Shown here: positions 45,603-56,120 of the stretch, piece after piece
How the letters are laid out: each line of letters begins with the position of its first letter
Position numbering within the stretch: position 1 is the first letter of the stretch
Origin: Mrakia gelida
Lineage: Eukaryota; Basidiomycota; Tremellomycetes; Cystofilobasidiales; Mrakiaceae
Length of the DNA stretch: 64,000 bases
Reading direction: 5' to 3'
Assembly: GCA_024345305.1 (NCBI GenBank)
Contig: BRON01000006.1
Location: 372,001-436,000 of the forward strand
The notes under the pieces: model-generated
The model's database searches: none
The model's input: the letters and a program-made list of their open reading frames with translations, nothing else
What the model was told of the DNA's origin: nothing
Position numbers and translations under genes: made by a program

Positions 45603-48600
45603 CTAGCCAAAGATTTCGTCGAAGTCGACCCCGTCCGACGGCATCGAGTCCCACATCTGGTTCTCCGACTCGGTCCTCTTCATTGAGTGACTGACCATGG
45701 GAAACAAACCCAGCGAACAGAGGTCAGTCAACTCGAGCACGCGAAGCGAGAGAAGAGGCATCAACCCGACGAAGACTCACGTTCTCTTCAACGACTTCTT
45801 CCCCTCGTCCATTTCCTCCTCCTCTCTCCTCCTCCCCTTCTTCCCCTTCGGCGACTCAGGCACCGTCGTCTCCTGACTCTCCGCCTCCCCGTCTTCCTCC
45901 TCGAGCTCCATGTACTCGTTCTCCTTCCTCCTCTTGGGCTGCTTGGGAGGAGTGACCGTCTTGTCCCTCTCCTCCTTTCGCCGCCTTTCCTCGCCGTCCT
46001 CGTCCTCGTCCGAATCGAGATCGATCTTGACGGGACTTTTGAGTCGAGGTTTGGGTTTGGGCTTGGTTGGTTTCGAGGATCCAGCGATAGCGTTGGTGGT
46101 GGAGGAGGAAGAGGAGGAGGAGGGTGCAAGAGCTGGTTTGGGTTTGGGACGCGCCGACTTGCTCGTCGACGAGGAGGTTGAGGGAGGAGGAGGAGGAGCG
46201 ACGACCGTTGGTTCCTTCTTGGCGGTCTTGAAGAAGGGGTGGATGGGAGGAGGTTTGAGAGTAGAGGTGGAAGGTGATAGTTTTCCCTTTATCGACTTGG
46301 GAGGTGGAGATCGAGAGAGCGAGCGTCGTTTCGAGGGAGGAGGAGGGTTTGGTGAGGCCGACCTGGGTCGTTTGGTGAGAGTGAACGGGTTGGGCTTGAG
46401 GTTGGTGGATGATGTGGTGGTAGTAGAGGAGGAGAGAACGGCGGTGGGCTTCTTCCTCGGTGGTCCTCCGTCGTCTGATGGTGGAGACGAGGGCGGTCGA
46501 AGTCCCTTCGAGAAAGGTTTCGACGTGTCTCTCTTCACTTTCTTCTCCTTCCCCTTCCCCTTCGACGACTCCCCCTCTCTACTACCCACCCTTCTCCTCC
46601 TACTGACCAGGATCCCATCATCCGCTCCGTCGTGCATCTCCTCTCCGTCCTCGTCCCATCCCTGCATCAACACTCCTCCAGCGGCTTCTCCCTCCTCAGC
46701 AGCGAACCTCGAGTTCCCGTACGTTCTCGAGCTGAGCATGACGTTGTAGGCTTCGATGTACTCCTTGAGTCCGAGATCCTGTTGGATGAGCCGGAGAGCG
46801 AGTTCGGGGATGAGGACGAAGTAGACAAAGTCGGAGGGAGTGAGAGGCGAGGAGGTTGCTGAGGTGAGGAGAGGGAGGGAGGAACCGTAAGTCGAGAGGG
46901 AGGTGTTGTTTCGGGAAGGGATGAAGATGGTCGATAGCATCTGATGGAAGAGGATTTGACCGATTTCTCCGAAGCTGAGACAAAAGAAGGAAGTCGACGT
47001 CAGTTTCGACGATCTCGCGACGACGACGAGACGAGAACGCAGGATGCAGGACAAAACGACTCACTACCCAGGCTGAGCCTTCTCGAAGACCTCGTACTGA
47101 CCCTTCGCCGTCCTCGCCAACGCCACTCCCACATCCTCCGCCCTCTCCTTCGCGAACAGCAAGAAAGGGTTCGAATCCTTGGACTCGATGATCTGCCCAA
47201 GATGCTTGACCATCTTCGGATCCTTCACCCTCCTCTGCATCTCCGCCCAGTCGATCTCCATTGGCCATCCATTCTTCTTGGCGATAGGGAAATGTTTCGA
47301 CTCCGAGCGATGAAGGGTGCAGGCGTTGATGGACTTGATCATCGAGAGGGAGACGGCGCGAGGGTTGAAGATCGTTGGTGCTGGACGAGAGAGTTTCTTA
47401 AGTCGGAGGATGAGGGCGAGGAGTTTGGGTGATGGGACGGGAGGGAGGAGTTCCGAGCAGAAGATGCAGAGAAGTTCGGGGTGGGGATGAGGGTGATCTG
47501 GGTGACAAAGCGAGACGAGAACGAGAGATCAGCTCGTGCCGAGAAAGGAGACGCGAAAGAGACGACCCTCGAGCTCACCAGTCTCGTACACCTCGTCCTC
47601 CTCTCCATACAGCTCCACCTTCCTCTCCTTCGCAGCCTTATCCTTCATCCCAGCTTCCAACTCCAATGTAGCCAGCTCCAAGATCCGCGACCTCTTCGCC
47701 GTCGCCTTCAATTCCGACTTCCCTTCCTTCGACAACGGCGCTTCCACTACCTTCTTCTTCCTCAGATCCACCACAATCTCCTCCTCCTCATCCTCCTCCG
47801 TCTCCACCAGATCATCAAACTCCTCTCCAGGCTCCATCGCCGCTCGTACCACCTCAGCAGCCTTCCTCTTCGCCTCAGCTCCAGGCGTGAGCTTGACCTT
47901 CTTCCTCGCCATCGACACGAGAGCCACTCCTCCAACAGTGCGAACCGTATCCTTCTCCTCCTTCGACTCCTCCTCCGAGCTGTCTGGAAGCTGGGCCGAC
48001 GAGGTCTTCTTCATCTTTGAAGGTTTGGAGGACGAGGGGAGGTTGGAGGGTTTCGAGCCAGCGAACGGCGCGTCCGAGTGGGAGGGTTGGAGATGCTTGG
48101 TGGTGGAGGAAGAAGCGATGGGTTTGGGCACTCCGAACACGTTGACGACGTTCCCTACTCCGACGACTCCCTGGAGGGTCTTGGCCTTGGGTTTGGGACG
48201 AGCGGTGGGAGGTTTCTGAGGGGAGAGCGCGTCTTCGACGACATCCATGTCGGAGGAGTCGGAGCGAGGAGCGACGTCTCGTCGAGAGGTGGATCCGTTG
48301 GGTTGGCGAGAGCGAGGTGGTGATGGGGAGCGAGATGTAGATGGAGATGTATCGAGATCGAGAGGTTTGAGATCCCTCTCTGGCGAGTCGAGGTCGTGGA
48401 TGGGTCGGGAGGAGGAGGTCGTCGAGGTGGAAGCTTTGGGTTGTTGGAGATACTTGGAGATGTCGCCGTTCTTCGTGGGTTGGGTGGTGCCGGAGGTGGT
48501 GCTGGTCTTCTTCTTGAAGTTTGGGAGAGGTGCTTGCTTGCGAGGAGGTGAAGGGAGAGGGGAAAGGGAAGGGGAAGCGGCGATGTTGAGCTTGCGCTTT

Positions 48601-49334
48601 GAAGGAGGTGGCGAGGAGGACCGACGACGAGGACGTTTCCCTGCAGGTTTCGACGATTCCTTCGAGGTCGTGGTCTTGGCCCGAGCTCTGTCATACGACC
48701 CTCCGATCGCTGAAACCTCTGGGAGGTCGTCGTCGTCGTCGTCCGAGTCTACGTCCCTCGAGCTTCCTCCTCCTCCTCCTCCTCGATGTCCGACCTCCTC
48801 CCTCTCCCTCGCCTGGATCTCCTCCCTCCTCTGCTGCATCTCCCTCATCCGAATACCCTTCTCAGCTTCCTCCTTCTGCTTCAGCCTCGCCTGCTTCTTC
48901 CTATCCGCCTCCGTCTGAGCGGAAGGGACGTAGACCCTCTCCCTCTCCTTCCCCTTCCCACCTCCTCCTCCTCCTTCCCTGCTCGACCCTCCTCCTCCAC
49001 CGTTCCCCGACGACGAAGGCTTATTGTTGTACTTGTGTGAGAAGAAGTCCATCTCGTCCTCCGCCTTCTCCTCATCGTCGAGCTCTGCTTGAACGCTCCT
49101 CTTCTGTTTCTCTGCTAAACGAGCTTCAGCAGCTCGAGCGGCGTCTCCTCCTCCTCGACTGGCTATGTTTCGGTCCAGGGAGCTGAGAGCAGCGACCTTG
49201 GCTGGGTTGTAGTTCGTGAGGTTCTTCGTCTTGAGCTTTCGCCGAAGGCCGTCCATGAACGCGAGAGAAGGAAGGGAGGAGGAAGGGGATGGTTGAGAGG
49301 TGAAAGGAGAAAGCGTGAATGATGAGCTCGACAC
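45603..49334 (-). CDS. RTC4-domain protein (restriction of telomere capping 4 family)
   Basis: Exons 49334-47579, 47497-47065, 46974-45781 and 45675-45603 give 1151 aa; a start at the in-frame MDGLRRKLKTKN about 26 codons later is equally likely. The N-terminal half is charged, Ser/Pro-rich and disordered. The RTC4 domain spans the second and third exons: PELLCIFCSELLPPVPSPKL (a CxxC pair), ISKSINACTLHRSES-like and HFPIAKKNGWPMEIDWAEM blocks, and FGEIGQILFHQMLSTIF. In yeast, RTC4 was found genetically through telomere capping; its biochemistry is unknown. A basic, acidic-patched tail (IHPFFKTAKKEP, then DLDSDEDEDGEE) and a final exon encoding MPSDGVDFDEIFG follow. It is probably nuclear. Confidence 0.8.
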
Positions 49335-49675
49335 GTCTCGCGTTCTCCTTCCCCGCGTTTCGGACTCAAAAATTCGATATGTAAGGCAGATTTAACTCTC
49401 GACACGGGTGTCATCTGCGAGGGACAGGCTCGTTGGCGAGAAGAAGGAAGAAACAAACTTTGCGATGATAAAGGTCGTCGCGGAGTTCTCGCGAGCGAGG
49501 ACAACCGCGACGCGTTCTTCTCCCTCCTTTTCCCTTCTCGAGCTTTTCAACGCGTCCAAAACATATATGATCAAGATCAAGAAACAACGAACGCAAAAGC
49601 AAACAACGAATCAACCCTCTTCCTTCCCCTCCCACCCACCCTCTTTCTCCCTCTCCCTCTCCTCCAACCCTTTCC
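49335..49675. other. RTC4 promoter and SERINC 3' region
   Basis: Two minus-strand genes run in tandem with about 340 bp between them. No other gene was seen. Confidence 0.4.
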
Positions 49676-52297
49676 TTACACCTCCCCAAACCTCTCCGGC
49701 ATCAGCACAGGCGCATACAAACTCCACAAATAAAGCGCCACCGCCAACCAACTGGACACGATCCTCATCCACATTGCTCCCTCTGAGCGACCGATGTACA
49801 CGTCCGTGGGGTCTTCGTCGGACGAAGAGGAGGGAGTGGAATGGGAGGAGGTTGGGGAGGTGGAGACGACTCGCCTGGTTAAGGTGAATGGGTCGGGGAG
49901 GGAGGGTTGATAGGAGGAGGGGAAAGAGGTTGGGGTTAGGTTAGTTGGTGAAAAAGAGGGAAAGAGAGGAGGGAGGGGAAAAAGGGAAGGGGAAAGGGAT
50001 GACTCACCAATCCGTCAACAACCCAGCGACGTACATCGAAGCGAAGATGAAGATGATGTGGAACCAGGTGTACTGTGGGCGAAGGCGAAAGTGCGTGAGT
50101 CAGCGAGAATGTGCCATGAGAGAGGAGGCGAGGCGCGTCGGCTCACACTGTATTTCGTCCCAGTCTTCTCATCGTCCCGATCCTCTCCGGTAGGGTTCCC
50201 GTCGTCCGAGTTGGCATCTCCTTCGTCGTCGGATTCTTCGAGGGCGGAGGCGGGGAGGGATCTGAAAGCGGGACGACGTAGAGAGAACGGTCAGCGAGTG
50301 AAATGGTGGGTGGACGCGACAAACGAACGAGCGGATGAACGAGAGAACGCGAGAAAGGAGATGGGTGGGACGACGACTCACCCAGCTTCCACAGCAGCGA
50401 GCAAAGCCTGATACCTCATGGTATCCTTCCTTCCAGTGGGTTGAGAGGTGACGAGACCGTGATCTCCTGCTGAGTCGTCTCCTCCTTCGGCGAGTCGGAT
50501 GGCTCCTGGTCGGGAACGAGTGCCTTTTCCGCTGAGAGCTTGGGTTTGGGTAGCGGCCTGAGTGGGGTGAAGAGGAGAAGGAGAAAGAAGGGAGGGGAAA
50601 AGAGCGAAGGGGGAGGGATCAGCTCTCGCGGGAAGACATCGATCGCGACGAGGGAAGAACGACGCGAAACGATAGGAAAGAGAGCGAGACGCGTCCAAAA
50701 CTCACCCTGGTAGTGCTATAAGCGACAGCCAAGAACGTGAACATCGCCCCCATCACCACCGTTCCCGTCCTGGCTCCACTACTCCCATTCGTGATAGGGT
50801 TGCACGTCGCTCCCTTCTCATCATGATTGGCGACCGCCGAACTAACGAGGTAGGTACAGTACACGCTGACCATGCTCGCCTGAGCGAGTCCACTCCTCGG
50901 GTTGGCTTCCTGCACCGCTGGAAGGACGGACGAGACGGTGACGACGAAAGAGAGGAACAAGTTGGCGGAGATGAAGAACGTGTTGAGGGAGCATTGGGAG
51001 CCGGCGAAGAAGATGTAGAGGAGGATGGTTAAGGTGAGGTGGAGGATGTACATCCCGAAGGTTGAGCCGACGAGGATGAACTGCCAGAGGTTGGAGCCGG
51101 AGGGGGAGGATTCCCAGCGGTCGAGGCAGGATTCGGACCAGGAGTGGGCGAAGTCGACGAGGAGGACGAGACCGAGGAGGATGAAGAGGGAGGCGCCGAT
51201 GGGGGCTTTAAAGGTGGGAGAAAATGAAGCGATGAGTAGGAGACGGTGAGGAGAAGAGCTGTGTGAAAGAAGAGCGTACAGAGGTAGGAGCCGTAGAACA
51301 TGAAGAACTCGTTTGGGATGAGGAAGGAGAGGAAGACGAGGATCATCCAGAGTCTGGTAGGATTCGAGGATCGAAACCAGTCAGCTGGGTCACCGTCAGG
51401 TAGAAGACTCATCTACGCGTCACTCACAAGACTTTAGGTCCCCACCATCTATAGAAACGAGACAAAGATGGTCAGCGAAACGAGTTCGACGGTCGTTCGA
51501 AGCGAGCTCACACCTCGGACTCACCCGTTCTGGATCGAAGCTCTCTTGGTCCTGGTGTTGGTGACTCCGATGAGGGACAGAGCGAGGATGAGATGAAGGA
51601 GTCCGAGAGCGAAGCAGAACCGGTGGACCTTTAAGAGGAAAGGAAACAAACGAGAGGGAGAGAGGTGAGCTTCGCGAGAAGGAAGGAGGTGGAAGCGAGC
51701 GAGGACGACTCACTGCGAGAAGACCGTAGCATTTCCCTCCTGTGCAATCCATCTTGACCCAGTCCCAACTGAGTTTCTCGATCTGTTTGATGGCTATGTC
51801 CGTCCGCATCAGCCAGGCCAGCATCGAGTTGACGCAGAAGAGGATCTGGGAGGGAGGGAAGCGGGGAGGAGAGGTCAGCTCGATGCGATTCGTTTGGAGG
51901 CCGAGGGAAGATCTTCCGAAGGTTGGAAGAGTCGATGAGAAGCGTTGTAACTCACTGCGAATCCGACTCGTGTAGCGATGGAACCTGGGGGAGAAGAGCG
52001 AGCGAAGTGAAGCGAGGAGGAGTCCACGTCGGTCAGCTTGAGCTCGCGCTCCTTTCTCCTTCCTGCTTTGACATGAAGTTGAAGTGCTCACTGTTACAGT
52101 TACATGACTTGAACAAGGCACTTGCTGCCGTTCCACCCATGAAGAAGACGATTCCTGAGACGAGCGAGGTCGCGATAGACGACAGCCCGCCGAGTAGCGG
52201 TAGCGAGAGGAGGATTCCCACTGCAAGACGAAGAGAACGAGAGCGTCAGTCAGATGACGGAAGCGAATCTGAAGCTAGAGGAGAGAGTGAGCTCACT
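49676..52297 (-). CDS. SERINC/TMS1 family multi-pass membrane protein
   Basis: SERINC/TDE1/TMS1 proteins are 10-11-TM proteins of endomembranes, associated with serine-containing lipid handling. Coding parts: the A of the start codon at 52297, then 52220-52092, 51984-51956, 51845-51714, 51628-51525, 51448-51428, 51353-51280, 51205-50706, 50557-50382, 50261-50147, 50072-50008, 49874-49676 (514 aa). The family start MGILLSLPLLGG is made only by splicing A|TG across a 76-nt intron. Hallmarks are CNCNSSIATRVGFA, FCVNSMLAWLMRTD, MDCTGGKCYGLLAVHRFCFAL, FMFYGSYL, and the C-terminal GRSEGAMWMRIVSSWLAVAL. Exons of 29 and 21 nt occur. An acidic cytosolic loop (SDDEGDANSDDGNPTGED) precedes the last TMs. 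Confidence 0.92.
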
Positions 52298-52531
52298 GTG
52301 TGTGTGAGAGAGATAGAAGATTGGATAGCGATCTGAGTCGATGGTGAGGTTACAGGCGACTCGAACCAAGGGCGAGCTCAACGCACTTGGAGGTCTCGCC
52401 CGCACTCTCCTTCCCGATCAACTTCCACCCTCTCCCAATCCAGATTTTCGCACTCTGATCTCATAATTCTCACCTTCGAATCTTCATCTTCCTCCTGACA
52501 TCAACCCCTCCAAAAATCGATTCAAAAATCG
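52298..52531. promoter_or_regulatory. divergent promoter of SERINC and aminotransferase genes
   Basis: About 230 bp separates the two start sites. It must also hold the 5' UTR of both genes, including the non-coding first part of the split SERINC start exon (CACACACA end). No TATA box is obvious. A TCAAAAATCGATTCAAAAATCGAT duplication lies directly before the aminotransferase ATG. Confidence 0.5.
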
Positions 52532-55104
52532 ATGTCCATCGCACCGGCAATCGGACGAGCGATCCGACCTCGCTCCAAGGTCGCTGCCTGCCTTTCGCTC
52601 GGTTTCCTCTCCTCCTCCATCCTCCATTCAACCACTTCCCTCCCATCAACCCAACTCTTTCAATCCAGGAACATGTCTTCTTTCAAGCAGGCAAGCTCGA
52701 GTTCTACTTCTCGCATCGGTTTCTGGAGAGAAAGGGCGACGAGGACTGCTCCAAACTGACCCGATCTCACTCGCTCTTCCTCCTCCCCTCCTTCTTCCGC
52801 TCCGTCTCGTTTCTTGCCGCCGCTCATCTTGCCTCTTACAGGAGAAGCACTCCCTCCTAGTCATCCCTGGTCCTATCGAGGTACGCTCTCTTCATCCCTC
52901 TTCCCTCGTCTCTTCTCGCTCCATCTCGAAGCTCATCACTCCTCTCTCCCTCTCTCTCCGCGTTTCTCCCCGTCCTCGCTCCTTCCTCCGTTCCATCTCC
53001 CTCTCCCTCTCGCCTCCTCCGTTTCTCCTTCTTTCCAGTGCTCTGATGAAGTTCTTCTCGCCAACGCTCATCCTGCCATGTCCCACGTCGCTCCTGCGTT
53101 CGCTACCGTCTTTGGAGAGTCGCTCAAGATGCTCAGGGAGGTCCTCTACACCACAACCGGCCAACCCTTCCTCATCGCTGGGTCTGGAACTCTCGGTTGG
53201 GATCAGGTCGCTGCCAACTTGGTAGAGACAGGAGAGGAGGCTTTGGTGCTCAACAGGTCAGTCGGAGAAGAGAGGGCGAGAAAGGGAAGGGAGGGACGGT
53301 TGAGCTTGGACGAACCAAGTTCCATGGCTGACTCCTCCTCTTCGACCTTTCCGCTTCGTCTCCTGCTACAGTGGATACTTCGGAGACTCGTTCAGGGACT
53401 GTCTCGAGGCTTACGGAGCTAAGGTACGCTCATGCCAACTCGCGAGCTCTCAATCGAAGAGATGGGGGACCGAACGAGGAGCTCTCGAACCCAAGCTGAC
53501 CTCTCTCCCTCTCGCTCCTCTCGAATCGCTCTTAAATAGGTCACCACCCTTCCCTCCCCCGTCGGAGGAGCTCCCACCAAGGAGGAGATCACCAAGGCTT
53601 TGAAGGAGAAGAAGTACAAGGTCAGTTCGGCTCCCATCTCTCTCTTTTCCTCGCTCGCCCTTTCTTCCCTCCGGTTCTGTCGTCGCCGAGTCAAAATCGA
53701 ACTCAAACTGACCTTTCTCTTCGGTCCTTCATCTTCGGTTGCTAGGTCCTCACCTTCACCCACGTCGACACCTCCACTGGAGTCCTCTCGGACGCTGAGA
53801 TGATTGGGAAGCTCGTCAAGGAGGTTTCGCCCGAGACGCTCGTCGTGCTCGATGGAGTTTGCTCGGTCGCGTCTGAGGAGATCAGGTGAGTCTTGATCTC
53901 TTGCTCTCTTCTCTTCCTCGAGAGCCCCTTCGTATCTCGTTCGTCCATCACTGACTCGTCTCTTTCAATCCCGAACAGGTTCGACGACTGGGGAATCGAC
54001 GTTCGTCCCTTCATCTGCTCCCTCCCCTCCTGCCCCCCTCCGTCCTCCCCTCGGACTAACCCAACCCCCCTCCCACTTCTTCTCAGATCGTCGTCGGAGC
54101 CACCCAAAAAGGTCTCGGAGTCCCTCCAGGTCTCTCGGTGCTCATGGCCTCCCAGAAAGCCATCTCCGTCTTCGAGTCTCGAAAGACACCCGTTCACGCC
54201 TACTACGTCTCGTGGCACAAGTGGTTACCCGTCATGAAGGCCTACGAGAACCCTCCTGCTGCTTACTTCGCTACTCGTCAGTCCTCTACCCAAACCCCTG
54301 AGCGTTTCGTTTTGCGTTTGCTCGTTTCGCTAACTCCCTCGCGTCTTCCCTTCGTTTCGTTCGTTCGCAGCCCCCGTCCAACTCATCTACGCCCTCCACG
54401 CCTCCCTCACCAACATCACCAAGAACTCTCCTTCTCTTTCCGAACGATTCGCCATCCACAAGGCTGCGAGCAAGAAGATCAAGGATGCTATGGAGAACCT
54501 TGGGTTGGGATTCATCCCGCTCAGTCGAGACGCGTCGGCGAACGGAATGTTCGTCCCTTTCCCTCCCTCCCTCTCCCTTATCGTCCTTCCCTCTCCTCTC
54601 CTCGCTCCCTCACTCTCCCTCATTGGCTTCTAACCCTTCCCCCTTCTCTTCGTCCCTCATTTCCCTTCCTCAGGTCCGCAATCAAGTTCCCTCCCGGAGT
54701 CGTCGCGACCGATCTGTTCGTTCACGCCCTTCTTTCCCTCGCTTTTCCTCGTTCTTTCTCTCTCACTTACCCTCCCCCCTCCCCTTCTTTCCCTTCAACC
54801 CAACAGCCTCCCCAAACTAGCAGCCAAAGGAGTAGTCATGGCCGGTGGGCTGCACAAGGATGTGAAAGGTTCGTCCCGTCTCCCCTCTTCTTCTTTCTTC
54901 CCTCCCCAACTAACCCCCCCCCCACCCTTCCTCCCCCTCCCCCTTTCACACTTTGGTTCGCTTCGTCGCGCAGCCACCTACTGGCGAGTAGGCCACATGG
55001 GAATCTCCGTCACGGATTCCTCGCGAGGAGACGTCGATAGGATCATCGAAACGATTACGGAGAGTTTGAAGGAGGCTGGGTACGATGGCAAGAAGAGGGA
55101 TTGA
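52532..55104 (+). CDS. alanine-glyoxylate / serine-pyruvate aminotransferase (class V, PLP)
   Basis: This enzyme transfers the amino group of alanine or serine to glyoxylate, making glycine. Exons 52532-52690, 52842-52880, 53039-53256, 53372-53423, 53540-53620, 53746-53885, 53979-54000, 54087-54276, 54371-54548, 54674-54715, 54807-54868 and 54974-55104 give 437 aa. Family blocks are LLVIPGPIECSDEVL, GQPFLIAGSGTLGWDQVAAN, VLTFTHVDTSTGVLSD, DGVCSVASEEIRFDDWGID, and ATQKGLGVPPGLS with PLP Lys245. The first exon adds about 47 residues that look like a mitochondrial presequence, and a second in-frame ATG (MSSFKQ) could give a cytosolic or peroxisomal form. The C-terminus KKRD is not a PTS1. The first intron is GC-AG (CAG|GCAAGC). 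Confidence 0.95.
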
Positions 55105-56120
55105 CTAGCTAGGCTTTGAGTGTAACGAAGAGGGGGATTTGGGGGAAGGAGGAGGTGGAAGAGAGGGGAAGGAGGGAGGGAGGGAGAGGGAGGGAGGGTG
55201 GGAGGGGAGGTTGGGTTGTACTCTTTGGTTTGAGTTTGAGTTTGGTTTCGGATGGATGTGCTTTGTACTTCGTCTGGGTTTGTGGGTGCTGGAAGAGGGG
55301 CGAGATGAGAGAGAGGGAGTCGGGTGGGGAAAGAAGAGGGGGGAGAGGATGAGGACGAGACGCGTCGAGCTCGACGAGAGGGAACGAGTGGAAGAGCTGC
55401 GACTTGCGGGCTGGAATCAAGAGGAGGGTGCTACGAGATGGGTGCTGCGATCGCGTGTAGCATCTCCGAGAGGAGGAGGGAAGAAGAGATGAGGCGGGAG
55501 GGGTGAGGTTGAGACGTGTCGATTTCGAGAGAAGTGGGAAGGGCTCAATGTCTCGGGCTTCAGGGGAGGGTCAAGTTCGTGGTATCAGACGGCTATTCAG
55601 GAAGTGGATCTTTTTGTTTCAACTTTCAGTGGGAGTCGAAAAAGAGACGCGTGAGGATGAAAGTCGAGACGCGGACGTCGGTTGGACGAGATGCGCGCGT
55701 CGGACGTTTATTTGCCAAAACTTCCCAGCCTGATGTCTCCAAATAGACACACAGCAGTTGAGTGGCCGTCAGAAGAAGAGGCAGCACGCGTTTCCCTCGA
55801 CTTGACGACCGTCGTCGCGACTTTCTCGTGAAGAAACTTGAAGAAACTTGGAGAAACCGAGAAAACCGATGCTGCTCTGCTTCCACTCTCTGCATGAGGC
55901 TCGTACACCTCGCGCTCGAGCCCGATGGATCTTCAGCCCGAAAACCTTTCGTCCGCAGGACCAGATGAGTCACAATTTATAAGCGTCGTCGGACAAACCC
56001 TCACCCTCTGCGCGCTTCCTTCCCCACGTTTCGCCTTGACCTCGTCCCTTCCTCTTCCTCTCTTTCGCCACCACCCCCACCCAACCCTCCATCTCACTTC
56101 CACTTTTTCACCCATCAAAA
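55105..56120. other. intergenic, G-rich then C/T-rich
   Basis: Downstream of the aminotransferase the plus strand is unusually G-rich (GGGAGG repeats at about 55140-55210). It then has mixed sequence with a GACGCGTC palindrome near 55358, and a C/T-rich leader before the arrestin-like gene. No supported gene. Confidence 0.4.

Noticed and set aside
45910..46749. 279-codon plus-strand open frame opposite the RTC4 gene
   Set aside because: It is the antisense shadow of the Ser/Pro/Glu-rich third exon of the RTC4 gene, which has clear family motifs and consistent splicing on the minus strand.
47160..47180. GGTTCGAATCC-like string resembling a tRNA T-loop
   Set aside because: It lies in frame inside the RTC4 domain (SKDSNPFLL region), and no acceptor stem or anticodon arm surrounds it.
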